A stretch of DNA of 64,000 nt from Chondrus crispus (taxonomy: Eukaryota > Rhodophyta > Florideophyceae > Gigartinales > Gigartinaceae): NCBI RefSeq assembly GCF_000350225.1, contig NW_005179004.1, forward strand, positions 540,042 through 604,041, read 5' to 3'. The position numbers were made by a program, and so were the translations under genes. The notes under the pieces are model-generated. The model saw only the letters and a program-made list of their open reading frames with translations, was not told the DNA's origin and did no database searches. Positions 34,301 through 43,178 of this stretch are shown here, piece after piece. Position 1 is the first letter of the stretch. Each line of letters opens with the position of its first letter.

Positions 34301-34667
34301 AACATGAGAGGTTGATCAAGGGGGAAAATTGCTTGGCCTGGTGTTGTACGGTTGCGGAAAAGGCAGAACACAATTGGACTCGTGCCGACCTTCGGCTCGC
34401 AACACATCTTCGGCAATTTTTTTGTGCTTCAGAGATGTAACTTTCGCCCTTGGGCGGCCTCCGCACTTGCACTTGTAGATTGCAGGGCAGAGAAAGAGTT
34501 TGCTTGCGGAAGGTAGAGGCTGCCTGACAGAAGAGAGAATTGAAGTCATCAGGGCGCAGAGCTGGCATGCATGTGCGTTGATGCAGATTATCTCCGTCTC
34601 GATGCAAAGTCATGGTATGCATACAAGTCAAGAAACGGAAACAGGGAGGATAAGCGAAATGTCCCAT
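31320..34667 (-). pseudogene. TNP2/Transposase_21 (CACTA, EnSpm-type) transposase, decayed
   Basis: Minus-strand frames in order from ATG 34667. A 456-codon frame (33297-34667) has a Ser/Asn-rich first half and then LRYHEGIINFWLRHK and a Cys-containing NGSLGTCSQNVCTG. A short frame (33199-33390) has VVISGDGAQPYRSSTYHNWP then ANLPPDKR, the DG..WP..NLPP signature of TNP2. 32953-33189 has IPAPNQPKDVLSFLTPFLDE. 32211-33032 has KDCGIIGRSALF, LDYMHLLLINV and MTLHYILHLAD (DUF4218-like). A further C-terminal part runs down to about 31320. Frames overlap with shifts at each step, so it is inactive; some shifts could be introns. Confidence 0.7.
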
Positions 34668-34873
34668 TCTCTGAGCTTACGTGGACGCCAAACGAAAAGT
34701 TCATATGGGATGAAACGAAAATGTGCGCAAACATGAGGCATAGATAAAACGTAAGCGGTGTATACATGCAGACAATAAAAGTATTCGTTGTAACATATTT
34801 CGAGCTCTCGTACCGCTTGCGCAATTTTTTTGAGCATCACCATTCAATGAAATGTCCAACATCAACACAGTAA

Positions 34874-36523
34874 TCCGAAAAGCTTGATCAGATTGATTAC
34901 AGGTTGCGTCAACTTGTTGGTGAGAACCAAGAACTGAAAAAAGCAGTCAGAAAACTGGACACAGATATTCAAGATTTGAAACGATCCCCTCTTCTGCTAC
35001 CGGTTGAAACTGATCCGAATGGAACTTCCCACAGGTTCTCTGTGTTCAAAGGTGTGATACCGTCACCCAATATTGGTCGATCGTCGAAAGAATCATCGTT
35101 TCTCTCCCTTGGGAAAGAATTAAAACCCGCAATTTATTCATACAACGAAGGCATGGAAGACGAAACTCGCAAGATTCTCCAGATATGTGAGACACCCAAC
35201 TCTTTTTCGCGCATGGTCATGAAAACGGCGCAACGAATCATTGCGACGTGCAAGATTTTTGGATGTCACATGAAAACTTTAACCTACCATGATATGAAGG
35301 CAGTGTACCACAACGATCTGCAAAAATTCCAACGGATAACCTTCAACTCGCAACACCTGACCGAAGGTGTTGCGGTACGAGTACTCGCGCACTTCCTAGA
35401 GCGCGACGCGGAGCGCCTGTATACGAGCTATGCGATGAGTGGCCTCCGCGCCGGCCAACTGCACGAAGACCTGAGCTGGCCGGGGCTCGTAAATCAATTC
35501 ATGAAACGCTACCTAACCGACGACGTGTTAGGTGAAGCGTACGACACTGTGGCCACCGCGCGACAACAATCTCACGAAACGGAGAACACGTTCACGGACC
35601 GGCTCGAAACGGCAGCGTTCCGATGCACGGCGGTGTTCTCCGAACAGTCCCTCGCGCACTACTTCGTGCGGGGACTGGCACCTGCGACCCGTGCCGCAGT
35701 TTCCGAGACAGTGCAGCGGCTGCCGAGCCTCCAGAAGACCGATCTTCCGACCATCCGCCGTGTCGCAACGGCGGAAGGAACCACTTACCGCGCTCGACGC
35801 GGTTTACCTCTGCCGGATTCGAAACCCGCAGGGAGGGCTGGCAGGTCTACGAAGTCCGCCGCGACAAGTTCGCCCGCCTCTACCCTCCATGTCGGGGAGG
35901 ATGAGTGGCAGACCGACCCTGTCCTCATTACGCAAGGAGCAGGGCCAGTAGGGGGTCGACCCCCTTCACCAATGTCGACCGGAACGACGTCGAGCTACGC
36001 GACCGCATTCGCGGCCACCCCAAGAGCGGCCAGGGGTACGGACGCCCGGGTCGCCGAGCTCGACATCTCAAACCGAGATACCGGAGGTGAAGCCCATCGC
36101 GTGCCTCTCCTCACCGATGAGGAGGCTCGTCACGCAGCGACCTTCACCTTAACGGACGGCAGCACGTATGTGTGCTGGCTAAGCCGTACTTACGGACACG
36201 CCATGTACGCTTGTCCGTTCCTGTCACCCCAACGGATGTTCACAGCGTGCAGGAACTACTGCTACCAGATGGAGACGCGCCCCGGAGCGCGCAACTTCCT
36301 CCGGCAGACGGTCAGCGAGGTTCGTCCCCCGCATCAAGGTTACTCGAATCGGTCGAGTGGGGGCGCTCGCTTCGCTCCCCGTGGAGGCGGGTATTGTAGT
36401 GCAATGCGCCTTGCAGGCAGAGACCGCGGCCCGATGGTCCAGCAAAAACAACAACAGCAACAAAACGAAGAACTGCCGACGGCACAGCGCTACGGAGTGT
36501 CCGACTCTGCCTTCTCCGTTTAA
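34874..36523 (+). CDS. Chimeric ORF: coiled-coil transposon-type protein fused to Ty3 gag
   Basis: 549 stop-free codons. Residues up to about 154 (coiled coil LVGENQELKKAVRKLDTDIQ, then a globular part with ICETPNSFSRMVMKTAQRII) are unlike gag and start head to head with the TNP2 transposase, so they are probably the second ORF of that DNA transposon. From about 35337 (ITFNSQHLTEG) to the end it is a gag homologous to the one at 40384-43032, beginning in the middle of that gag (its position 41599). No ATG precedes the coiled coil in frame; a CAG at 34868-34870 just before the open frame could be a splice acceptor. The gag CCHC knuckle reads CWLSRTYGHAMYAC, with the second Cys replaced by Ser. 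A promoter or transcript has not been shown. Confidence 0.65.
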   Translation, partial: SEKLDQIDYRLRQLVGENQELKKAVRKLDTDIQDLKRSPLLLPVETDPNGTSHRFSVFKGVIPSPNIGRSSKESSFLSLGKELKPAIYSYNEGMEDETRKILQICETPNSFSRMVMKTAQRIIATCKIFGCHMKTLTYHDMKAVYHNDLQKFQRITFNSQHLTEGVAVRVLAHFLERDAERLYTSYAMSGLRAGQLHEDLSWPGLVNQFMKRYLTDDVLGEAYDTVATARQQSHETENTFTDRLETAAFRCTAVFSEQSLAHYFVRGLAPATRAAVSETVQRLPSLQKTDLPTIRRVATAEGTTYRARRGLPLPDSKPAGRAGRSTKSAATSSPASTLHVGEDEWQTDPVLITQGAGPVGGRPPSPMSTGTTSSYATAFAATPRAARGTDARVAELDISNRDTGGEAHRVPLLTDEEARHAATFTLTDGSTYVCWLSRTYGHAMYACPFLSPQRMFTACRNYCYQMETRPGARNFLRQTVSEVRPPHQGYSNRSSGGARFAPRGGGYCSAMRLAGRDRGPMVQQKQQQQQNEELPTAQRYGVSDSAFSV

Positions 36524-36768
36524 ACTAGCTTGCGACTCGTAGTAGCTCAGATACTTGATAGGGGGCACAGAGAAATAGCCTGGCCCGGGATCGTTGTGGT
36601 AGAGACTTGCGAAGAGGACTGCTCAACGAGTGTGCGGTGGGGCGTGTAGTTGGGTACCCCGGTTCCACTGGGTTGTAAGGCCAATGCTCGTTGATCTTCT
36701 TCGACACCTTGTAACGCGACAAGGCCTTCGACGGGAGCGTCGCAACGCAGTCCGACGGGATGAAATGA

Positions 36769-37010
36769 AAGTAGCAGCGCTACACCGACTGTGCCGCCCA
36801 ATGGCTCGAAACACCTTCACCGGTTCGGTCGCAACCAATGGTACCAACACTGGCTTGTACATACGACAAAGCCCTTCGAGGGAAACGTCGTTGCAACAGT
36901 CTCCGTCGTAGAATAGGTCACAGTAGCAGCGCTACGTCAACTGTGTCGCCCGATGGCCAAGACACCTACACCGGATCGGTCGCAACCAATACCGATGGTA
37001 CCAACACAAG
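36769..37010. repeat. Imperfect direct repeat, about 152-bp period
   Basis: Two copies of agtagcagcgctac, then ggtcgcaaccaat and ggtaccaacac, starting at about 36769 and 36921, in non-coding DNA after the truncated gag. A short purine-rich tract follows at 37047-37072. Confidence 0.75.
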
Positions 37011-37071
37011 ATAACGGAAATAGGTAGAATTAGAGATAGAAAATGATAGGGAAACAAAGGAAATGGAAAGG

Positions 37072-37536
37072 GAACCCCCGAGCGCTAAGGAGAAAGTAAT
37101 CTTTAGTAAAAGGGAATGTCTTGTGAAAGACGGACTCCGACCAAGGCCATATCAGACTCTGGCAACTCGGGTTACTTTTACTGACTTGGTGGTCAGCGGG
37201 CTAAGGTATATATCGCCCAGCCGGAGTCACTACCGTAGCTCGCGGCGCTAGATCCTAGATCTAATGTAATGTCAGCAAAATTAATACTGACTAATTAACT
37301 AAATAAAATTATTAATTAAAATAAAAACTGTGCAAATATTTGCACGTGTGTCCCCCAATCCCGGACTACAGTATTCACATTCCAACTTAGTTTTTCCCCT
37401 CACCCCCTTGTGCAACCCTTTATTGCAGTACATATCCCCCTCCTGAGCGTCCTTGCACATCTGCTTCGCTCCTTGATCTCCAGCTACATTTTCCATCTCG
37501 ACTCTTTTTCAGCTTTCTCCTGACCGACGGTCGCCA
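37072..37536. other. Non-coding, possible LTR remnant
   Basis: A purine-rich tract is followed by a TATATA-containing stretch (37206-37212) and an AT-rich block (37260-37330). It could be the LTR of the truncated element, but no repeat partner was found. Confidence 0.35.
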
Positions 37537-39365
37537 TGGGCAAGGACAAGACGAACCTCACACCTCCTATATCGCCGAGGCGCACGGGCGAGAATGTTAT
37601 CCACAAGCGCCTCGGAGTTGGCCACGCTTCCCAACCTTGAGCTTTCTGTGGTCTTCCTTCCGTTCCCCAACCTCCCCCTGATGATCCTCCTACACGACCG
37701 ATCTTCCAACTCACTTCCCAAATTAATCCTTCACCTCGTCGCTACTCTTTGGTTCTGCAATCTTGGCGTTCGCGATAGCATGAATATCGAAAATAAATTT
37801 GCCGACGGCGCTGGTATATGACCCGGTCACCTCCCCCTTGTGTCCATCCATTCCTTCGATTGGCGAGCCGGCATTGCCGTTCCTCCTTCTATTTTGCGCC
37901 GCTCCTCCCCTCATGGTCGTCATGGACTCTCCGCGCGGTTTATGTCCGCTGTCTGCGATCGACTCGAATTACCACTGACCGACGGTCTCATACCTGCCAG
38001 TTATTTTTGTGACACCTGGCAGTACCGTACTGAAGGGGAGCGGTCATACTTAGAAAAAATGATCAACTGGACCGCCGGGGATCCCGTAAGAGAGGCAAAT
38101 CGCCTTTGGTACAACCAACGGACTGCCACTAACGAAGCCATGTTCTGGACGCGAGCCATCATTCCGGAAAATTTCCGTCATCTCAAACGCGGGAACCTTC
38201 CCTTCTTCCAACATACTGTACGAGCGGAGCGTCGACTCCGTGCAGACACCGGCTACTTCGTAGCATACCACATGCTAGAGGCGCGAGAAATTGCGCGAGA
38301 CCATTACACAAATCGTTATCAAAAAATCCCTTCCTGGTGAGGACAGTTCGAAGTGTGTCAGGGTTTATGGGCGGAGCTTGGTCCTGTGCTCACTTATGAC
38401 GAGAGATATCTTTGCGATCCGCGGCACGGGCTTTGGGTCGTATTTCTCACCGAATGGTGTATCAAAGTGGCAGCGACATTACTCTGGGAAACCTATGACT
38501 GCTGGCGTATTTGGTTTCTGCTTCCCAAACTCATCGAACTCATGAGATTGCTCGATTTCACAGTCCCTCTGGGCGGTGCGGATGTTGATAGCGAAGTCCA
38601 TTCGCTGCTCGACAAAATAGAGAGCGTGAACTGGGACGCGATTCCACGTCAAAATTCTTCCCGCTCCGTTGCCCACCAACGCCCATCATTCTCCCCCGGA
38701 CGGACTCACTGTGCAGCAGGCGACTTTGCCTGGTTCAACCCGTGGTCAAGGTCCCTGTGTTCGGCGGCGGAGGCTCAGCTGAGCCGTCGATTTGGGAACC
38801 AAATTCCGCTCCCCATCACCGAACTCGGTACTCACAGACCCCCGAGTCTCTAATATCTGCACAAGGCCATCACCACCTTCGTCTCCCCGTCCTCTCGTCA
38901 CTCCCGCTACGCCTCCTGTAGCACCTGCGGCTCCCTCAACCTCCATTGTCCAGCCGGTCTCCAGCTGTGCCGTCAATCCACGTGAGGTCCCAGCTTGTCC
39001 ATCCTCCGCCATCTCTCCCTGCACGCGCTCTCACCCCAGCGTCGTCGTCAGAGGTCAGATCTCCAAGGCCAGAGGCCACTGGGAGCCTGTCTGTCCGTGC
39101 AATTCCCAAAAGCGGAGGGGAACCAACCCCTCTTCTCCTCTCTCCAAAACGTGCCTTCAAACCAGCGTCGCGTGAAGCGACTCCTCCGTCTCCCAAAAAT
39201 TCCCAAAGGGCTTGCCCTGCTTCTGAGGTCTATATTTCCCTTCTGCGGGTTCATAGCGTGGCGATAGCAGCCATTAAAGAGACTTCGTTGGAGGACCTCA
39301 GGGTCCTCGCTCGATTTATCACTTCTCTCCCGGAAGGGAAACCCTTCTGTGAACCGCCTCAGTAA
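37537..39365 (+). pseudogene. Unidentified decayed ORF, perhaps related to the antisense ORF at 52214-54391
   Basis: A good-context ATG (gccATGg, 37537) opens a 34-codon frame, then frames shift. 37840-38853 is one continuous frame interrupted by a single TGA (38338-38340). It contains SYLEKMINWTAGDP, REIARDHYTNRYQKI, LTYDERYLCDP and WFLLPKLIELMRLL. A Pro/Ser-rich region follows (38792-39175 and 38946-39365). The antisense ORF of the large Ty3 element shows the same order of similar motifs (EYIDRM, AHHDWSAYRRI, LTYN, then FLW..IELL) ahead of a Pro-rich region, which suggests homology but at low identity. No known domain. Confidence 0.35.
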
Positions 39366-39770
39366 ACTACCCTCACGCTTCGGCTCATGACCTAGTACCT
39401 CGTCGGGGTGACGCTTTGTTAACGACGTCATCCTCATCCCTTGCAAGAATTAAAGAGATCTCCCTGCGTACTCATTTGTTCCTTAAATCACTCCTCTTTT
39501 CCTCCTCTTTTTCGTATGCACCCCGTCGCTGCGGTCGCATCTTCTTCTTTCCACTTTCCTTCTCTTTTCCTCGTTACCGTATTCCTTCTCTTATCCTTTT
39601 TCCGTGCACCTCTGCTACTGCAGTTGCACATCCCCTATTACCTTCTCTTTTCCTTCTCTTGTGGTCACGTCTGCTACAGCACGTGCATCCCTGTTACCTT
39701 CTCCTCCACTCCTTATCCACAATTTCGTTCTCTTTTCCCGGGTTCCCCCGCCAGAGGTCGACGACCGTGG

Positions 39771-40391
39771 TGTAGCATAATCGCGAAGGGGACTATTTAC
39801 TGCTGGGGGCGGCTACTGTACACCCATGACACGTTTTACAGCGCGTGTGCGCGCGGCTGTAAGTACGCGCTTGCTGCTCGCTGTGCATGTGTACAGCGTG
39901 ACGATCCGGAGTAAGGCGCGCGAGCTTACCGTGTAAGGCGCTACCTAGATACTGTAGTATATGTTATGATAGATTATTTACTTGTATATTAAATGACAGG
40001 GCGACCGGCGGCGGGGGGAGGAGAAGGAGAAGCACGGGCTTGGTACCAGATCCTCCACCGCAGGTCTAACCCCGTCCGCTTATTCTAAACGCGTTCTCTT
40101 AACGCGAGCGCGTTAACTAGAAACTAACGCGGGTAGCGGTCGCGAACGTACGCGCGCGAGCTGGATCCGCCTCCGCCCGTCGGTGCTAGAACGCTAACTA
40201 GCGCCGCCCCGGGGCGTCGAGCGCGTCGAACCGCTCTACCGCGTACTGTGTTCGCGTCCGCTCCCCACCGCTCTACCACGCTACCACCGCCCGCGTTCTT
40301 TTCTGGTGTGTGTGTTTTTGTCCTCTCTCGCGTTCACACGTCTTCGAAGAACCACAGCTAACCCCCAACGCGACCGGGGGTTTATGCTACA
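39771..40391 (+). repeat. 5' LTR of the giant Ty3 element
   Basis: TGTAGCATAA...GGGTTTATGCTACA. It carries a cluster of ACGCG/CGCGT motifs near 40087-40165. The gag ATG (40384-40386) lies inside its last eight bases. Confidence 0.95.
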
Positions 40392-43032
40392 TTGGTCTCC
40401 CGACCTAGAAGGCCACACGATTATCGCGAGAAGACTATCCTTCGAGTCCGCGTCCGCACGCGTCGAAATGGAAGAAGGATCCGCCCCCTCAATTCAATCC
40501 GAGCCAGCGAATATGGAGTCAACCGCGTTCCGCACCTCCGAGTCAGCCGCGCTCCGCGTCCCATTCGGCGGCGGTGGCGCAGGTCTCAGTGACCGCGAAC
40601 CGTCGCCTGAATTATCAGAAGGCCGCGCACGCGCGATGTATGACCGGATCGCGACGTATATTGAGGAGGTCCGGACCGCGCTTCGAATCGACGTAACCGA
40701 CGCAGTATATTCGCGTTGCATGGAAGAACTACGATCCCTTCGCGAAGGGAGGTTTGAACGCGTCTCCCAGTCTCTGGATAACCTCCGAGCACTAGTCGAT
40801 CAACTGCAGAGTCGACTGGTGCTCGTCGAGGAATCGCGTCTCGACTCCCCCGACGAGTTCGGGGAAGGCCGCCCCGAGAGGACGGTCTCTGCGGGACGTA
40901 CTGACGCGAGACCTTTTCCTTCCGCGGAGCAGATGCGCGCGTTTGCCCATGTGACCGCGCAGTTAAATTCTACACGCCGACGTGTTCGTCAGATGGAACG
41001 TACCCCGACGGCGACGTCACCCGGAGCCCCACCGTTAGGGCCCGGTGGTACTGTACCTCCGAACGCGTCCGGCGCTCAAGATGTGGATCCGGCTGGTGGT
41101 GACACCAGTCGGCCCGCACGCGGAGATCGAACAAGGATGGACGCAACTTTCGCGTCCGAAACCCAAGCCCTGCCGCATGTCGCCGGAGACATGCAGCAGA
41201 CGGTTCGCGTACCTTACGCGGACGAAACTAGACGCGGGGATACCCGGGGATCGAGAGAACCGATTCTCGCTTTTGATCCCCGGTGGGGCGGCTATCAGCC
41301 CCAGGATCTCACTACGCGTCGGGGCCCGGTAGACGTCCGTACGCTACCGGTGACCCCATTTGGCACATTGGGCCCCGCGGTCCCCGGGGTCGAGGCGGTC
41401 CACACGATGATACAGGAATTTAGCTCTGTAGCTAATTACAGGATGTATCGCCTGGACAACGTCTCGACCCTCGTCACGTCAGGGGACGCGGGGCGAATCG
41501 CGAAATATGTGCAGCGTTGTCGTGGGATTCGTCCCACGATGCGCAATTTCGATGGAACGAACGCGATTGAATTACTCCCCTTCCTGAAAGATGTGCGCAT
41601 CACGTTCAATTCGCAACATCTGACGGAAGGGGTCGCGATTCGCGTACTCGCGCATTTTCTTGAACGCGACGCGGAAAGATTATATACAAGCTACACTATG
41701 CGCGGAATCCGCGCAGGCCAGCTCCATGACGATGTGAGCTGGCCTGGGCTTATTAATCAATTCATCAAGCGCTACCTCACTGATGACGTACTGGGGGTAG
41801 CGCACGATGCCGTCGCGTCGGCTCATCAGAAGCCGCACGAGACGGAAAACGCGTTCGCGGATAGGCTCGAATCGAACGCGTTCAAGTGCACTGCGGTATT
41901 TACGGAGCAAGCCTTGGCTCATTATTTTGTACGCGGATTGGCTCCCGCGACGCGAGCAGCGGTGGCAGAGACCGTCCAGAGGTTGCCCGCGAACCAGAAG
42001 ACGGACCTGTCAATTATCAGACGCATCGCGACCGCAGAAGGAACCACGTTTCGCGCCCGACGCGGACTACCGCTGCCGGACCCGAAATCGGCAGCGAGAG
42101 GAGGGAGAGCCGCCAGGTCGAACGCGACGAGCTCCCCCGCGTCAGCCCTCCACGTTAACGAGGAGGATTGGGAAGCTGACCCCGTCCTCGTCATGAGAGG
42201 CGGGGAGGCTACAGGAGGCCGGCCGTCAACGCCGGCGTCGACGGAGACCACGGGCAGCTTTGCCACCGCGTTCGGGCATACCCCAGCGGGGATAGGTGGT
42301 CTGGACCACCGCATCGCGGAATTGGACATTTCGCGTCAAGGAGGGGGACGCATACCCTCCTGTGTCCCCCGGCTCACCGAGGAAGAGGCTCGTCAGGCGG
42401 CGACCTTCGCCTCAGCCGACGGGAGCGCGTACGTCTGCTGGCTGTGCAGAACGCACGGCCATGCCATGTACGCGTGCCCCTTCCTCGCGCCGGAGCAGCG
42501 GATGTTTACCGCGTATCGAAACTACCGGTACCAACTACAGACGCGTCCAGGGATGAGGAACCTCCTCCAACAGTCGGTCGCTGGTGACCGTGGTCCGCGT
42601 TCGGGCCACGCGAATCGCCCCGGAGGCGGCGTCCGTTTTGCCCCTCGCGGAGGAGGATACAGGCGCGAACAACGCGATTTCCGACAAGCCGACACGCGAT
42701 ACCCGCGTCAAGATGGAAGAGGAGAACGCGGTCGGTCCAGATTGCCGACAGGGGTACAGAACGCGATAATGTACCTCCAGGACTGGGCAGGGGATCCGAA
42801 TCCCCTGCCCCTACAGGAAAGCGAGCGAGAGCCGACTCTCGCCGCCCCCCAGATTTTACAACGTCCGAACGTTGAAAATCAACCCCGCGAGTTACCCGAG
42901 TACTTCGCGGATGCTGCCGCTCCAGAGTGGGTAGGGCCAGGCCAGCCACTCGAACGGAGGTCCGGAGCCGCGTTGGCTACAGATAGCGGCGCGACTAGCA
43001 CGGATAGTTCAGGTAGCTCAAAAAACGCGTAA
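40384..43032 (+). CDS. Ty3 gag
   Basis: Taken from ATG 40384 inside the LTR end (882 residues); ATG 40468 (MEEGSAPSI) is the alternative. The N-terminal third is charged and disordered with a helical segment (about 80-150). A capsid-like domain (about 400-560) includes FNSQHLTEGVAIRVLAHFLE and LSWPGL-type helices (DVSWPGLINQFIKRYL). A CCHC zinc knuckle CWLCRTHGHAMYAC (CX2CX4HX4C) is near residue 685, followed by a Gly/Arg-rich stretch. The protein packages element RNA. The stop at 43030-43032 leaves 146 bp before the pol frame. The coding DNA is unusually rich in ACGCG. Confidence 0.88.
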   Translation: MLHWSPDLEGHTIIARRLSFESASARVEMEEGSAPSIQSEPANMESTAFRTSESAALRVPFGGGGAGLSDREPSPELSEGRARAMYDRIATYIEEVRTALRIDVTDAVYSRCMEELRSLREGRFERVSQSLDNLRALVDQLQSRLVLVEESRLDSPDEFGEGRPERTVSAGRTDARPFPSAEQMRAFAHVTAQLNSTRRRVRQMERTPTATSPGAPPLGPGGTVPPNASGAQDVDPAGGDTSRPARGDRTRMDATFASETQALPHVAGDMQQTVRVPYADETRRGDTRGSREPILAFDPRWGGYQPQDLTTRRGPVDVRTLPVTPFGTLGPAVPGVEAVHTMIQEFSSVANYRMYRLDNVSTLVTSGDAGRIAKYVQRCRGIRPTMRNFDGTNAIELLPFLKDVRITFNSQHLTEGVAIRVLAHFLERDAERLYTSYTMRGIRAGQLHDDVSWPGLINQFIKRYLTDDVLGVAHDAVASAHQKPHETENAFADRLESNAFKCTAVFTEQALAHYFVRGLAPATRAAVAETVQRLPANQKTDLSIIRRIATAEGTTFRARRGLPLPDPKSAARGGRAARSNATSSPASALHVNEEDWEADPVLVMRGGEATGGRPSTPASTETTGSFATAFGHTPAGIGGLDHRIAELDISRQGGGRIPSCVPRLTEEEARQAATFASADGSAYVCWLCRTHGHAMYACPFLAPEQRMFTAYRNYRYQLQTRPGMRNLLQQSVAGDRGPRSGHANRPGGGVRFAPRGGGYRREQRDFRQADTRYPRQDGRGERGRSRLPTGVQNAIMYLQDWAGDPNPLPLQESEREPTLAAPQILQRPNVENQPRELPEYFADAAAPEWVGPGQPLERRSGAALATDSGATSTDSSGSSKNA
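40393..40410 (+). promoter_or_regulatory. Candidate primer-binding site
   Basis: TGGTCTCCCGACC starts one base after the LTR. TGG is the usual start, complementary to CCA; which tRNA it matches could not be decided. Confidence 0.4.
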
Positions 43033-43178
43033 AGGCGGTCACGTTTACGCGGTCACGTGAACCGTCTCGCTCTTATACCCCCGACCCGTCCATATACCCC
43101 TATCAAGGGGGAGGTGAATATTTACCGATAATATTCCCCTCGCCGCAACACGAAGTCACCGAGACCCCCGCCAGTCCG

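Noticed and set aside
36610-36700. Further coding sequence after the truncated gag
   Set aside because: Only short opposing frames and a direct repeat; no protease or RT motifs follow.
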